Under the pieces are notes generated by a model, which was not told the DNA's origin, did not search any database, and saw only the letters and a list, made by a program, of their open reading frames with translations. The position numbers were made by a program, and so were the translations under genes. Below, piece by piece: positions 1 through 8,739 of a stretch of 41,827 nucleotides of DNA. The stretch's first letter is position 1, and each line of letters begins with the position of its first letter. This DNA is from an uncultured Bacteroidota bacterium. Its GTDB lineage: Bacteria; Bacteroidota; Bacteroidia; B-17B0; Aurantibacillaceae. The stretch is taken from the NCBI GenBank assembly GCA_903834765.1, contig CAILKE010000048.1, positions 1-41,827 of the forward strand, written 5' to 3'.

Positions 1-120
1 TGGTGTCTTCGAATGAAAAAGCATTTGGCCGCCAAAAGTTTAAAAGAAAAAATTACTTAAATCTGATAGCTATCGGATTTTGTTCTTTACTTCAAGACAA
101 AGAACATATAAATATGATCT
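1..120. other. Left edge, no gene assigned
   Basis: No gene can be named here. Two plus-strand frames are open from the edge: frame 1 ends at a TAA at 58-60, and frame 3 stays open to a TAA at 156-158, running into the repeat that starts at 78. Either could be the tail of a gene lying outside the window, but neither short peptide is recognisable. Positions 61-78 hold a near-perfect palindrome around GATAGCTATC. Confidence 0.3.
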
Positions 121-165
121 ATGGAAAAAGATATAAAGAAAGCTTACCTATGTTTTAATGCCTTT
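78..165 (+). repeat. Dispersed repeat, copy A
   Basis: This 88-base stretch matches 2084-2172 with, by eye, six substitutions and one single-base indel. Its first part forms a hairpin (GTTCTTT at 82-88 pairing with AAAGAAC at 99-105). A reading frame ending at TAA 156-158 is shared by both copies, but the four substitutions inside it are all amino-acid changing, so it does not look like a conserved protein. The copy supplies the first about 15 codons of the open frame at 121-555. Confidence 0.75.
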
Positions 166-555
166 GGACACGCTGTGCTTCAGGCTCGTGCCTTATTAAA
201 TATGTTGAGTTATACCAACCTTGACTATATCGATAGTTGTGGTACTGAAAAATCATCGGCAAGATTAGCCAATACCTCAGACACAAATGGTGTGAGTATA
301 GAAAATGTAACGGTTAAATTATATCCTAATCCAAACAACGGAGAATTTACCTTAGCGTATGATTTAAAACAAACACCCGAAGCTACTATAAACATATCTG
401 ATATTACAGGTAACATAGTCTATACGGTTCAAATAACGAATGAGAATAATTTAATCAACATCAATACAACCGATTTAGGAAGTGGTTTATATTTTATCAA
501 ACTCCAAAATAACGACCGCTTATTATGGACTGATAAAGTAATGATTAGTAAATAA
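121..555 (+). pseudogene. Orphan T9SS type A sorting domain, probable gene remnant
   Basis: The open frame encodes 144 residues. Residues from about 65 to 144 are a typical T9SS C-terminal sorting domain (type A): the LYPNPNNGEFTL entry, an ISDITGNIV strand pair and a GLYFIKL strand before a short basic end. Such domains carry cargo across the outer membrane and are normally preceded by a signal peptide and a large passenger. Here there is no signal peptide, and the first about 15 codons lie in the dispersed repeat (copy A). I infer that an older secreted-protein gene lost its 5' part, with the repeat now at the junction. A strong terminator follows directly at 571-596, as expected for the end of a once normal gene. 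A short but functional protein cannot be excluded; the true start, if any, is unclear. Confidence 0.55.
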
Positions 556-570
556 ATTCATACATTTAAA

Positions 571-600
571 AAACGCAGAGCAAAAGCTCTGCGTTTTTTT
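571..600 (+). terminator. Rho-independent terminator
   Basis: An 11-bp perfect stem (AAACGCAGAGC with GCTCTGCGTTT), a four-base AAAA loop and a run of seven T. It closes the transcript of the T9SS remnant and sits just before the promoter-like box of the next gene. Confidence 0.85.
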
Positions 601-602
601 AT

Positions 603-610
603 TATCTTTA
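603..610 (+). promoter_or_regulatory. Bacteroidota -7-like box for the type B T9SS gene
   Basis: TATCTTTA matches the Bacteroidota -7 consensus TAnnTTTG at all but the last fixed position. It lies only 5 nt before the GTG start at 616 and right after a terminator, so the transcript would be nearly leaderless. No clear -33 TTG was seen at the usual spacing. Confidence 0.35.
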
Positions 611-615
611 AACTT

Positions 616-1878
616 GTGAAACACTTCGTTTTAATATGTATGATGTTATGTTGTTTTGTTCCTATAAAACAGCAAGCACAAAACTTAGTGCCAAATCCTT
701 CTTTTGAGCAACATACAGATTGCATAAATAATGGCATAAGTAATACAGTTCCTTGGAATACTATATGTAATGGTTCGGCTGGGGGTTGTTCTTTTTTACA
801 TCCTTGTAAATTAGACCCATATACTCAAGTACCATTTCAATTTTATGATGCTTGTTTACAAAGTTATCAAGTCCCACATTCAGGATTAGCTTATATAGAA
901 TTTGGGTCATTTGTAATGAGTTCTATTCAACAAGAGAACAATACTCCATTTGTAAAATTAATTGATACTCTAAAAGTTGGAAAAAACTATTGCGTTACTT
1001 ATTATGTTAGTATGTGGAATAATGCTCGTTATAGTATAGATAAATTAGGGGCATTATTTACTTATACTGCATTTCCTATACGTATGCCAATAGCCTGTAA
1101 TTCATCAAATACTGTCTCTGTTGTTGGATTATATACCCCGCAAGTCATAACGCCAGCAGGAGTTGTATTTGAAGACACGTTGAATTGGATGGAAGTAAGC
1201 GGTTCATTTATTGCTAATGGCAATGAAGTCTACTTATCTTTAGGTGATTTTTTTAAACAATCCCAGCATTTTATTAAAGATAGTTATCCAACCAATTGTA
1301 ATGGATTAGCAGAATATTATGTAGATGATGTGAGCGTAGAAGAAGTGCAATTGGCTATGTGTAAAAACGATACAAGTATTTGCCCAACAGATAGTGTGCT
1401 ATTAGGAAACAATATAAGCGAAGCCACATCCTATACTTGGTTACCCAATATAGGATTGAGTTGTAATACCTGTGCTAATCCCAAAGCAAGCCCTAATAGA
1501 ACAACAACGTACACATTAACAAAAACACAGTGCAAAGCAGTGACAAAAGCAAGCATTACTGTAACTGTAAAAACAGATTGCACACCTAAAGTTACTATTA
1601 GCGAGATCCCTAATGTATTTACACCTAACGGAGATGGCATTAATGATACATTTAATTTTAGTATTGTAGGTGCAAGTAATGTGAGTTTTACTATTTATAA
1701 TCGCTGGGGTAACATTGTTAAAAACTCAACACTTGCCACACACACATACATTTCATGGGATGGCAGAACTACGAGTGGCGAAGCGTGTAGCGAAGGCATT
1801 TATTTTTACACCTTGCAATATACCGATGCAAAAGGTGATACTCAAAAGAAAAATGGGTATGTGAGTTTGTTTAGGTAA
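616..1878 (+). CDS. Secreted protein with T9SS type B (gliding motility-associated) C-terminal domain
   Basis: Starts at GTG. A signal peptide (about residues 1-22, ending near QQAQ) is followed at NLVPNPSFE by a roughly 215-residue domain of the carbohydrate-binding-like type often found in Bacteroidota surface proteins. Residues about 248-316 look like a Cys-containing Ig/PKD-like module (SICPTDSVLL, then a YTWLPNIGLSC strand). The last about 90 residues are the gliding motility-associated domain: IPNVFTPNGDGINDTF, then YNRWGNIV, the WDG turn and the terminal GYVSLFR. The protein is therefore exported by Sec, moved by T9SS and held at or released from the cell surface. The ligand is unknown. 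It stands alone between a terminator and a noncoding repeat region, so it is probably monocistronic. The family call is firm; the N-domain function is inferred. Confidence 0.88.
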   Translation: MKHFVLICMMLCCFVPIKQQAQNLVPNPSFEQHTDCINNGISNTVPWNTICNGSAGGCSFLHPCKLDPYTQVPFQFYDACLQSYQVPHSGLAYIEFGSFVMSSIQQENNTPFVKLIDTLKVGKNYCVTYYVSMWNNARYSIDKLGALFTYTAFPIRMPIACNSSNTVSVVGLYTPQVITPAGVVFEDTLNWMEVSGSFIANGNEVYLSLGDFFKQSQHFIKDSYPTNCNGLAEYYVDDVSVEEVQLAMCKNDTSICPTDSVLLGNNISEATSYTWLPNIGLSCNTCANPKASPNRTTTYTLTKTQCKAVTKASITVTVKTDCTPKVTISEIPNVFTPNGDGINDTFNFSIVGASNVSFTIYNRWGNIVKNSTLATHTYISWDGRTTSGEACSEGIYFYTLQYTDAKGDTQKKNGYVSLFR

Positions 1879-1949
1879 CTTAAAGAGACAAAAGAGATTT
1901 AAGGGACAGCAGAGACAAAACAGATGACTCGGAGTACACATGACCTTTT

Positions 1950-2070
1950 AAAATTTAGCGTAAAAAAATGAGTTTATCAAATGCGAAGGAATGTGCGAAG
2001 ACGATTTGCTGTTTGAGCGCAGCGAGTTCAAATCGTCAGTTTGATGAACGATATTTTTTAGCGAAATTTT
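1950..2070. repeat. Large imperfect inverted-repeat element
   Basis: Nested complementary segments fold this noncoding stretch on itself: AAAATTT at 1950-1956 with AAATTTT at 2064-2070, TTTATCAAA at 1973-1981 with TTTGATGAA at 2040-2048 (one wobble), and GACGATTT at 2000-2007 with AAATCGTC at 2030-2037. The centre is GC-richer than its surroundings. It lies directly upstream of dispersed repeat copy B and may be part of one larger interspersed element. From memory it resembles a noncoding sequence that recurs in Bacteroidota genomes, which I cannot check here. Confidence 0.6.
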
Positions 2071-2083
2071 AAGCAGTCTTGAA

Positions 2084-2172
2084 TTTTGTTTCTTTGTTTC
2101 AAGACAAAGAAAAAATAAATATGATCAATGGAAAAAGATATAAAGAAAGCTTAACTATGTTTTAATGCCTTT
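2084..2172 (+). repeat. Dispersed repeat, copy B
   Basis: Matches copy A at 78-165. Its hairpin is one base pair longer (TTTCTTTG at 2089-2096 with CAAAGAAA at 2105-2112, 8-nt loop). At the position where copy A has a G-C pair this copy has a T-A pair, so the stem is preserved. In-frame sequence ends in TAA as in copy A but is preceded by a stop at 2070-2072 and has no convincing start. Confidence 0.75.
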
Positions 2173-2335
2173 ACATTATGCCGCGGCATTACAAATGCAG
2201 CGGAGCGGGGGGCGTGTATAGCCATCAAATAATTATTAAACAGACTCTAAGAAATACTGAAGAATTTATAGTTCTAGTTTCCTATAAATCCATTTCTTTT
2301 TACAATATTTGCATACTATCATCGTTATTAAACCT

Positions 2336-4831
2336 GTGCTGCAAAAAACTGTTTATACCTTTTTATTTATCATTTCTGTCTTTGCCATGTCGGCACAAAC
2401 AGCCACGGTTACGGGTATCGTAAAAGACTCTGATGGTGTGGTAATTAGCGGAGTAGAGGTAGCGGTTTTAGAAGATGGTGCCAGGCATACTACCACCGAT
2501 GAAAGTGGTTTTTATAGCTTGGAAATACCTGCTAATAAAGCAATTACGGTATCTATCTTTAACTTAAGCTACAAGCAACTCAATAAAAAAATAAATGCTA
2601 AAGAGGGTGAAAAAATAAGTTATAACCCCCGTTTAGATGTTAAAAATGTGATAGCCGTAAACGTTGTTTACGAAACCAAACGCGATGTGGAAATGACCAC
2701 CATCGATCCCAAAAACATCTTTCAAATTCCTAGTCCTTCTGGTAATTTAGAGGATATTATTAAAACACAAATGGGAGTGAGCAGTAATAACGAACTCACC
2801 AGTGGCTATTCGGTTCGTGGTGGTAACTTCGACGAAAATTTAGTGTATGTAAATGATATAGAAGTCTATCGTCCGTTTTTGGCTCGCAGTGGGCAACAAG
2901 AGGGCTTAAGTTTTGCTAACCCCGATATGGTTAGCAATATTAATTTTTCGGCAGGTGGTTTCGAAGCCAAGTATGGCGATAAAATGTCGTCGGTATTAGA
3001 TATTACCTACAAAAAACCGCAAAAGTTTGGAGGCACTGTTAGCGGTAGTTTATTGGGTGGTGCATTGCATTTACAAGGCGTTTCTAAAAACAGAGTATTA
3101 GCATGGAGCATTGGTTCTCGTTACAAATCAAACTCCTATTTGCTAAAAAGCCTTGATACCAAAGGCGAATACAAACCTCGTTTTTATGATGTACAGGCAT
3201 TCTTAACCTTTACCCTAAATGAAAAATGGACGATTGAATATTTAGGAAATATCTCCAGTAATCAATATTTGGTTATTCCCGCTAATCGCGAAACAACCTT
3301 TGGAACAGTTAATAACGCTGTAAAGCTTAGTATCTATTTTGATGGACAAGAACTTACTCAATATACTACTTTCATGAGTGGGATATCCACCACTTTCCGA
3401 CCAAATTCCCGCACCAAATTAAAATTAATTACATCAGCTTATAACGCTCAAGAAGAAGAAAAGTACACGGTGCAAGGTCAATATTACATTGATCAGTTGG
3501 AAGCGGATTTTGGAAAAGATAATTTCGGACAAGTCGCTTTTAATAGGGGAGTGGGAACCTTTTTAAATAACGGAAGAAATAGTATTAATGCCACCGTAGT
3601 AAATGTTGAGCACAAAGGAACGCGTCAAATTCGAAAAAACTCAGAACTATTATGGGGACTTCGTTACCAGCACGAATCCATTCAGGATAAATTAAGTGAG
3701 TGGCGAACCATTGATTCAGCCGGATATGTTAGCCCTTATAGTCCAACTGAAATTAATTTGATAGATGTTGTTAAAACAAAAATTAATTTAGAAAGTAACC
3801 GTGTACAAGGTTATTTACAATACAAATTTTCTAAGTGCTTTAGAGACTCTTCCATTGTGGCTGTGACGGGAGGAGTTCGTGCTAATTACTGGGATTACAA
3901 CAAACAAACCGTTTTGTCTCCCCGAGTTACCTTAACATATAAGCCAAACTGGAAACGCGATATATTAGTGAAAGCTTCTTGGGGCTATTACTATCAACCG
4001 CCATTTTACAGAGAGATGAGAGGTTTTGATGGGCAACTCAATCCAAACATACAAGCACAACAATCCATTCATTATTTATTATCGTTCGATTATAACTTCA
4101 GAGCTTGGAATCGTCCTTTTAAATTAATAGTTGCGGGTTATTATAAAGACATGAAAGATCTAATTCCATACGAAATTGATAATACCCGTATTCGTTACTT
4201 CGCAAAAAACAATTCGGTAGGTTATGCCGAAGGTATTGACTTAAGAATTAATGGTGAGTTTATAAAAGGCGTAGAATCTTGGGCAACGATTGGTTTTTTA
4301 AAGACCATGGAAAATATTTCGGATGATCGGAAAGTGACGTACTTTAACAGCACTGGCGATACTATTATCAAAGGTTATACCTTTAATAACAAAGCTGTTG
4401 ACAGCAGTGTAACCTATCCAGGTTACATTCCTCGCCCAACTGATCAGCGCGTTACCTTTGGTATGTTCTTTCAGGATTACATTCCAAAATTACCAAACTG
4501 TAAAATGTATTTGAATTTACAATTTGGGACTGGTTTACCATTTGGACCTCCCGGACATGACCGTTGGAAACAGGTTTTTAGAATGCCACCATACCGAAGA
4601 GTTGATATAGGATTTGCGTATCAGATCATCAAAGAAAATCATCACATTCCCAAACATAATCCGTTTCATCATTTGAAAGGTATGTTTTTGAGTTTAGAAG
4701 TATTTAACCTATTACAAATAGATAATACAGTTTCATATACGTGGATTACCGATGTAACCAACCGCCAATATGCCGTTCCCAATTATTTAACAAAGAGGCA
4801 GTTGAATATTAAATTGCAAGTGAAATTTTAG
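2336..4831 (+). CDS. TonB-dependent outer-membrane receptor
   Basis: An outer-membrane active transporter driven by TonB; the substrate cannot be read from sequence. From the GTG at 2336 the protein has 831 residues: signal peptide (MLQKTVYTFLFIISVFAMSA), a carboxypeptidase-regulatory-like beta domain (about 22-105), a plug domain (about 130-230, with SGYSVRGGNFDENLVYVND) and a long beta-barrel ending in an aromatic residue (QVKF), the usual insertion signal for the BAM machinery. The frame extends upstream to a TTG at 2309, but that start would overlap the promoter-like TATTTGC and would add nine residues before the signal peptide, so GTG 2336 is preferred. There is no adjacent SusD-like lipoprotein, so this is not a SusCD polysaccharide locus. 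It appears monocistronic. Confidence 0.9.
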   Translation: MLQKTVYTFLFIISVFAMSAQTATVTGIVKDSDGVVISGVEVAVLEDGARHTTTDESGFYSLEIPANKAITVSIFNLSYKQLNKKINAKEGEKISYNPRLDVKNVIAVNVVYETKRDVEMTTIDPKNIFQIPSPSGNLEDIIKTQMGVSSNNELTSGYSVRGGNFDENLVYVNDIEVYRPFLARSGQQEGLSFANPDMVSNINFSAGGFEAKYGDKMSSVLDITYKKPQKFGGTVSGSLLGGALHLQGVSKNRVLAWSIGSRYKSNSYLLKSLDTKGEYKPRFYDVQAFLTFTLNEKWTIEYLGNISSNQYLVIPANRETTFGTVNNAVKLSIYFDGQELTQYTTFMSGISTTFRPNSRTKLKLITSAYNAQEEEKYTVQGQYYIDQLEADFGKDNFGQVAFNRGVGTFLNNGRNSINATVVNVEHKGTRQIRKNSELLWGLRYQHESIQDKLSEWRTIDSAGYVSPYSPTEINLIDVVKTKINLESNRVQGYLQYKFSKCFRDSSIVAVTGGVRANYWDYNKQTVLSPRVTLTYKPNWKRDILVKASWGYYYQPPFYREMRGFDGQLNPNIQAQQSIHYLLSFDYNFRAWNRPFKLIVAGYYKDMKDLIPYEIDNTRIRYFAKNNSVGYAEGIDLRINGEFIKGVESWATIGFLKTMENISDDRKVTYFNSTGDTIIKGYTFNNKAVDSSVTYPGYIPRPTDQRVTFGMFFQDYIPKLPNCKMYLNLQFGTGLPFGPPGHDRWKQVFRMPPYRRVDIGFAYQIIKENHHIPKHNPFHHLKGMFLSLEVFNLLQIDNTVSYTWITDVTNRQYAVPNYLTKRQLNIKLQVKF

Positions 4832-4834
4832 AAT

Positions 4835-4928
4835 CGTCATTGCCATCACACCATAGCGTGAGAAGCAATCTCATTTTTATGATACGATGTTTGAGATTAC
4901 GTTGTCGTACCTTCTCGTAATTACTCGC
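4835..4928. repeat. Degenerate inverted interspersed repeat
   Basis: Two arms in opposite orientation, 4835-4872 (CGTCATTGCC to AGAAGCAATCTC) and 4893-4928 (GAGATTACGTTGTCG to TACTCGC), are separated by about 20 bases. Both resemble degenerate forms of an interspersed motif running roughly from CGTCATTGCGAG to GAAGCAATCT. A related single arm lies at 38897-38930. It fills the gap between the receptor gene and folD and may act as a weak hairpin between these convergent genes. Confidence 0.45.
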
Positions 4929-4964
4929 AGTATAATAGAGAGACCGAAGCGCCAAATAAAAACC

Positions 4965-5840
4965 TTAAAACTCCTTTTTAGCAGCAATTAACGTGTTTTT
5001 TAATAAAGAGGCAATTGTCATAGGACCTACACCACCCGGTACAGGCGTAATGTAAGATGCTTTTTGAGATACTTCGTCAAACTTTACATCGCCTACTAAT
5101 TTAAATCCTTTTGGTAAACTAGCATCATCTACACGATTAATTCCCACATCAATAATCACAGCGCCTTGTTTTACCATATCAGCCGTTACAAAGTTTGGTT
5201 TACCAATGGCAGCAATAATGATATCTGCATTAAGCGTGTGTTCTTTTAAATTTTGAGTGTGGCTATGACATAGTGTTACCGTGCAATTACCAAGATTAGT
5301 GTTTTTAGCCATTAAAATACTCATAGGCGAACCTACAATGTGGCTGCGACCAATCACAACACAATGCTTGCCATCAGTAGGTATTTGGTAACGCTCTAAT
5401 AGTTGCACTATACCAAAAGGAGTAGCACTCACGTATGTTGGCAAGTTTAATACTAAACGTCCCACATTAATAGGGTGGAAGCCATCGACATCCTTACTTG
5501 GCTTAATGGCTTCAATAATTTTTTGTTCAGATATATGACGTGGTAAAGGCAATTGCACAATGTACCCATCTATATCATCATCATTATTTAGTTCGTCTAA
5601 TTTGGCTAATAATTTTTGCTCGGATATATAAGCTTCAAAACGAATCAAACTTGATTTGAAACCAACATTTTCACAGGCTTTTACTTTATTTTTTACATAG
5701 GTTTGAGATGCCGGATCATCACCCACTAAAATAGCTGCTAAATGTGGTTGTTTTTTGCCCTTAGCTAATAGTTCCTTTACTTCGATAGCTATTTCAGCTT
5801 GCAGATCAAGTGATATTTTTTTTCCATCAATTATTATCAT
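4965..5840 (-). CDS. folD: Bifunctional methylenetetrahydrofolate dehydrogenase/cyclohydrolase
   Basis: Interconverts methylene-, methenyl- and 10-formyl-tetrahydrofolate in the cytoplasm, feeding purine and formyl-methionine synthesis. The 291-residue length is normal. Tyr48 and Lys52 of the YVKNK motif match the catalytic pair of FolD enzymes; [10 protein letters not shown] (about 91-100) forms the substrate cleft; GRSHIVGSP (about 164-172) begins the NADP-binding Rossmann part; PGGVGPMT starts near 268. ATG start. It lies 74 bases after the ffh stop on the same strand, with an AT-rich hairpin between them, so the two may be cotranscribed. Confidence 0.97.
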   Translation of the reverse strand: MIIIDGKKISLDLQAEIAIEVKELLAKGKKQPHLAAILVGDDPASQTYVKNKVKACENVGFKSSLIRFEAYISEQKLLAKLDELNNDDDIDGYIVQLPLPRHISEQKIIEAIKPSKDVDGFHPINVGRLVLNLPTYVSATPFGIVQLLERYQIPTDGKHCVVIGRSHIVGSPMSILMAKNTNLGNCTVTLCHSHTQNLKEHTLNADIIIAAIGKPNFVTADMVKQGAVIIDVGINRVDDASLPKGFKLVGDVKFDEVSQKASYITPVPGGVGPMTIASLLKNTLIAAKKEF

Positions 5841-5860
5841 AATTAAGATTTAAATATTGA

Positions 5861-5901
5861 GATTTTAGAATTAAGATTTTTTTAATCTCACTTCTAAAAT
5901 C
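5861..5901 (-). other. Intergenic hairpin between ffh and folD
   Basis: GATTTTAGAA at 5861-5870 pairs perfectly with TTCTAAAATC at 5892-5901, and a smaller stem (AGATT with AATCT) sits in the loop. No run of T follows on the minus strand, so it is not a convincing terminator. It may be an mRNA processing or stability element. Confidence 0.4.
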
Positions 5902-5914
5902 TTAAATCATAGTT

Positions 5915-7255
5915 TTACATTTTTGGCATACCGCCTGGCATATTCTTCATCAATTTTGCCATTTGGTTTTTATCACCCATCATGCGCATCATTTTACGAG
6001 TATCTTCAAACTGTTTCAATAATTTATTCACTTCTTGTATAGTTTGTCCGCTTCCCTTTGAGATACGCTGACGACGAGATCCATTGATTAACTCAGGTTG
6101 AGAGCGCTCTTTAGGTGTCATCGAACCAATGATGGCTTCAATACCTTTAAAAGCATCCTCGTTTATTTCGGCATCCTTCATTGCTTTACCCACACCTGGT
6201 ATCATTCCTACTAAGTCTTTGATGTTACCCATTTTTTTAATTTGCTGTAACTGACCTAAAAAATCGTTAAAGTCAAATTGATTCTTTGCAATTTTTTTAG
6301 ATAATTTTCTGGCTTCAACTTCGTCGTATTGTTCCTGAGCACGTTCTACTAAGGAAACTACGTCGCCCATTCCTAAGATTCTGTCAGCCATACGTTCTGG
6401 ATAAAAAATATCCAAGGCTTCCATTTTCTCACCAGTACCAATAAATTTAATTGGTTTATTCACAACTGATTTAATCGATAAAGCGGCACCACCACGGGTA
6501 TCGCCATCTAATTTGGTTAAGATAACACCATCAAAATCTAGTCGATCATTAAAGGCTTTTGCTGTATTTACAGCATCTTGCCCAGTCATAGCATCAACAA
6601 CAAATAAAATTTCGTTGGGTTTAATAGCTGCTTTTAAATCAGCTATTTCGTTCATCATTTGTTCATCAACCGCCAAACGACCAGCAGTATCTATCAATAC
6701 GATGCTATTTCCATTTTCTTTAGCTTGCTTAATAGCAGCTTCGGCAATTTTAATAGGATTTTTTTCGTCTCTGTTTGAGAAAACATCAACGCCAATTTGT
6801 TCACCCAATACATGCAATTGGTCAATAGCGGCCGGACGATAAACGTCGCACGCAACTAATAATGGTTTTTTACCTTTTTTAGTTTTTAAGAAGTTGGCTA
6901 ATTTCCCTGTAAAGGTTGTTTTACCTGAACCTTGCAAACCACTCATTAATATAATGGTTGGATTTCCTCCTAAGAAGATTTCTTCCATTTTACCACCCAT
7001 TAATTGAGTTAACTCATCGTGGGTAATTTTAATCATCAACTGCCCTGGTGAAACGGAGGTTAATACATTTTGTCCAAGTGCTTTTTCTTTAATACTATCA
7101 GTAAACGTTTTCGCTACTTTATAGTTAACATCGGCATCTAATAAGGCTTTACGAACTTCTTTCAACGTTTCAGCAACGTTAATTTCAGTTATTTTACCTT
7201 GACCTTTAAGGGTTTTGAAGGCTCTGTCGAGTTTATCGGATAAATTATCAAACAT
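5915..7255 (-). CDS. ffh: Signal recognition particle GTPase (Ffh/SRP54)
   Basis: Binds signal sequences of nascent membrane and secreted proteins together with 4.5S RNA and docks at FtsY. The 446-residue protein has the N-bundle (1-85), the G domain with P-loop GLQGSGKTT (106-114), DTAGR (189-193) and TKLD (247-250, followed by GDTRGG), and a C-terminal Met-rich M domain (about 300-446) ending in MRMMGDKNQMAKLMKNMPGG. ATG start. A -7 box lies 24 bases upstream. The 4.5S RNA gene itself is not seen in this window. Confidence 0.97.
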   Translation of the reverse strand: MFDNLSDKLDRAFKTLKGQGKITEINVAETLKEVRKALLDADVNYKVAKTFTDSIKEKALGQNVLTSVSPGQLMIKITHDELTQLMGGKMEEIFLGGNPTIILMSGLQGSGKTTFTGKLANFLKTKKGKKPLLVACDVYRPAAIDQLHVLGEQIGVDVFSNRDEKNPIKIAEAAIKQAKENGNSIVLIDTAGRLAVDEQMMNEIADLKAAIKPNEILFVVDAMTGQDAVNTAKAFNDRLDFDGVILTKLDGDTRGGAALSIKSVVNKPIKFIGTGEKMEALDIFYPERMADRILGMGDVVSLVERAQEQYDEVEARKLSKKIAKNQFDFNDFLGQLQQIKKMGNIKDLVGMIPGVGKAMKDAEINEDAFKGIEAIIGSMTPKERSQPELINGSRRQRISKGSGQTIQEVNKLLKQFEDTRKMMRMMGDKNQMAKLMKNMPGGMPKM

Positions 7256-7278
7256 GTTTTTTTATTTTTTTGAAGTTG

Positions 7279-7286
7279 CAAAGATA
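7279..7286 (-). promoter_or_regulatory. -7 box for ffh
   Basis: On the minus strand TATCTTTG is a full match to the Bacteroidota TAnnTTTG element. It would give a leader of roughly 15-20 nt before the ffh ATG. A TTG at the expected -33 distance was not found, so this is a one-element call. Confidence 0.45.
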
Positions 7287-7342
7287 ATACATAATTGCAT
7301 AAATTCGGTTGGCTAATCTTGATTGTTGAAGGGATTTTTAGT

Positions 7343-8656
7343 TTAAACTAAATCGCCATACAAATCAAAATCGCTGGCATCATTGATTTTTACTTTAGCA
7401 AAATCACCTATACGCACATAGTTATTATCAGTAGCTTTTACAAGGACTTCGTTATCTACGTCAGGGCTATCAAATTCGGTGCGACCAATAAAATAATCAT
7501 TTTCTTTACGATCGAATAAGACATTATAAGTCTTACCAATTTTTTCTTGATTTAATGAATAAGAAATTTCTTGCTGCACTTTCATCACAGCATCGGCTCG
7601 TTCTTTTTTCACCTTCTCCTTCACATCATCTTTCAATAAGTATGCATGTGTGTTTTCTTCGTGAGAATAGGTGAAAATGCCTAAACGCTCAAATTTCGAA
7701 TCAGAAACCCATTGTAACATCTCTTCATGATCTTTTTGGGTTTCTCCAGGATAACCAGCAATTAGAGTTGTTCTGATAGCTATGCCCGGGACTTTATCTC
7801 TTATTTCATTTACAGTGTTAATGGTTTTTTGTTTGGTAATACCACGTCTCATACTCTTGAGCATGTTATCACTAATGTGCTGCAATGGCATATCTAAATA
7901 TTTACAAACATTATTTCGCTTATTCATCACATCTAACACATCCATTGGAAAACCGCTAGGAAAGGCATAATGTAAACGAATCCAATCAATACCTTCTACA
8001 TCGCTTAATTTATCTATTAAAGACGCAAGCTCACGTTTTTTATAAATATCCAATCCGTAATAAGTTAAATCTTGTGCAATTAAGAGCAACTCACGTGTAC
8101 CTTTACTGGCAAGAAGTTTAGCACGTGTTACTAATTCTTGTTGATCAACCGATACGTGTTTGCCACGCATTAATGGAATAGCACAGAAAGAACAAGGTCG
8201 GTCGCACCCCTCACTAATTTTAAAATAAGCATAATGGTGCGGAGTTGTCAATAAGCGTTCGCCTACTAATTCTTTCTTATAATCTGCTTTAAGTGTTTTT
8301 AATATTTTAGGTAATTCACGTGTGCCGAAGTAAGCATCTACATCAGGTATTTCTTTTTCCAGATCAGCTTTATAGCGTTCGCTCAAACAACCTGTTACAT
8401 ATAGCTTTTCGATGCTTCCTTCTTTTTTTGCTTCTACATAACGTAAAATGGTATCAATACTTTCTTGCTTTGCATTCTCTACAAAACCACAGGTGTTAAT
8501 AATAACGATGTTATGTTTGTCTTCTGTACTTTCGTGTTCTACGTTAAAGTTATTGGCTTTTAATTGCCCCATTAATACTTCACTATCTACGATATTTTTG
8601 CTACAACCTAAGGTCACAACATTAACACTGTTTTTCTTTTGAGTTTTAGTTTTCAT
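7343..8656 (-). CDS. rimO: Ribosomal protein S12 methylthiotransferase
   Basis: A radical-SAM enzyme with two iron-sulfur clusters that methylthiolates an aspartate of ribosomal protein S12. With the ATG at 8656 it has 437 residues. The N-terminal MTTase domain carries Cys18 (LGCSKN), Cys56 (NTCGF) and Cys90 (VTGCLSE); the radical-SAM triad is Cys151, Cys155 and Cys158 in CDRPCSFC; a TRAM domain ends the protein. The LGCSKN motif and SAM-site context favour RimO over MiaB. The frame is open back to a TTG at 8677, but this lies beside a promoter-like TATCTTCG (8666-8673), so the ATG is preferred. Confidence 0.95.
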   Translation of the reverse strand: MKTKTQKKNSVNVVTLGCSKNIVDSEVLMGQLKANNFNVEHESTEDKHNIVIINTCGFVENAKQESIDTILRYVEAKKEGSIEKLYVTGCLSERYKADLEKEIPDVDAYFGTRELPKILKTLKADYKKELVGERLLTTPHHYAYFKISEGCDRPCSFCAIPLMRGKHVSVDQQELVTRAKLLASKGTRELLLIAQDLTYYGLDIYKKRELASLIDKLSDVEGIDWIRLHYAFPSGFPMDVLDVMNKRNNVCKYLDMPLQHISDNMLKSMRRGITKQKTINTVNEIRDKVPGIAIRTTLIAGYPGETQKDHEEMLQWVSDSKFERLGIFTYSHEENTHAYLLKDDVKEKVKKERADAVMKVQQEISYSLNQEKIGKTYNVLFDRKENDYFIGRTEFDSPDVDNEVLVKATDNNYVRIGDFAKVKINDASDFDLYGDLV

Positions 8657-8739
8657 TTGTGGGTGCGAAGATACCAATTTACCTTCGTTTTTGGTTAGAA
8701 AAAACTATTTTTTACAAATAGAATTCTTCCCAAAAAATC

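Larger units (their letters stand above)
1879..2335. other. Gene-free stretch of about 455 bases with repeats
   Basis: No credible gene lies between the type B T9SS gene and the TonB receptor. The stretch holds a purine-rich AGAGACA-type run (about 1880-1922), the inverted-repeat element, dispersed repeat copy B, a GC-rich patch with a 12-bp palindrome (ATGCCGCGGCAT, 2178-2189), and the probable receptor promoter around 2301-2311. The 81-codon frame starting at 2178 runs into the receptor gene in another frame and has no protein-like features. Confidence 0.6.

Noticed and set aside
2178-2423. 81-codon frame before the TonB receptor
   Set aside because: It runs out of frame into the receptor's signal peptide coding region and its composition is not protein-like.
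2336-4831. SusC-type polysaccharide uptake locus
   Set aside because: No SusD-like lipoprotein or glycoside hydrolase lies next to the receptor, so only a general TonB-dependent receptor call is justified.
6513-6842. 109-codon plus-strand frame inside ffh
   Set aside because: It is antisense to the conserved G domain of ffh and has no independent support.
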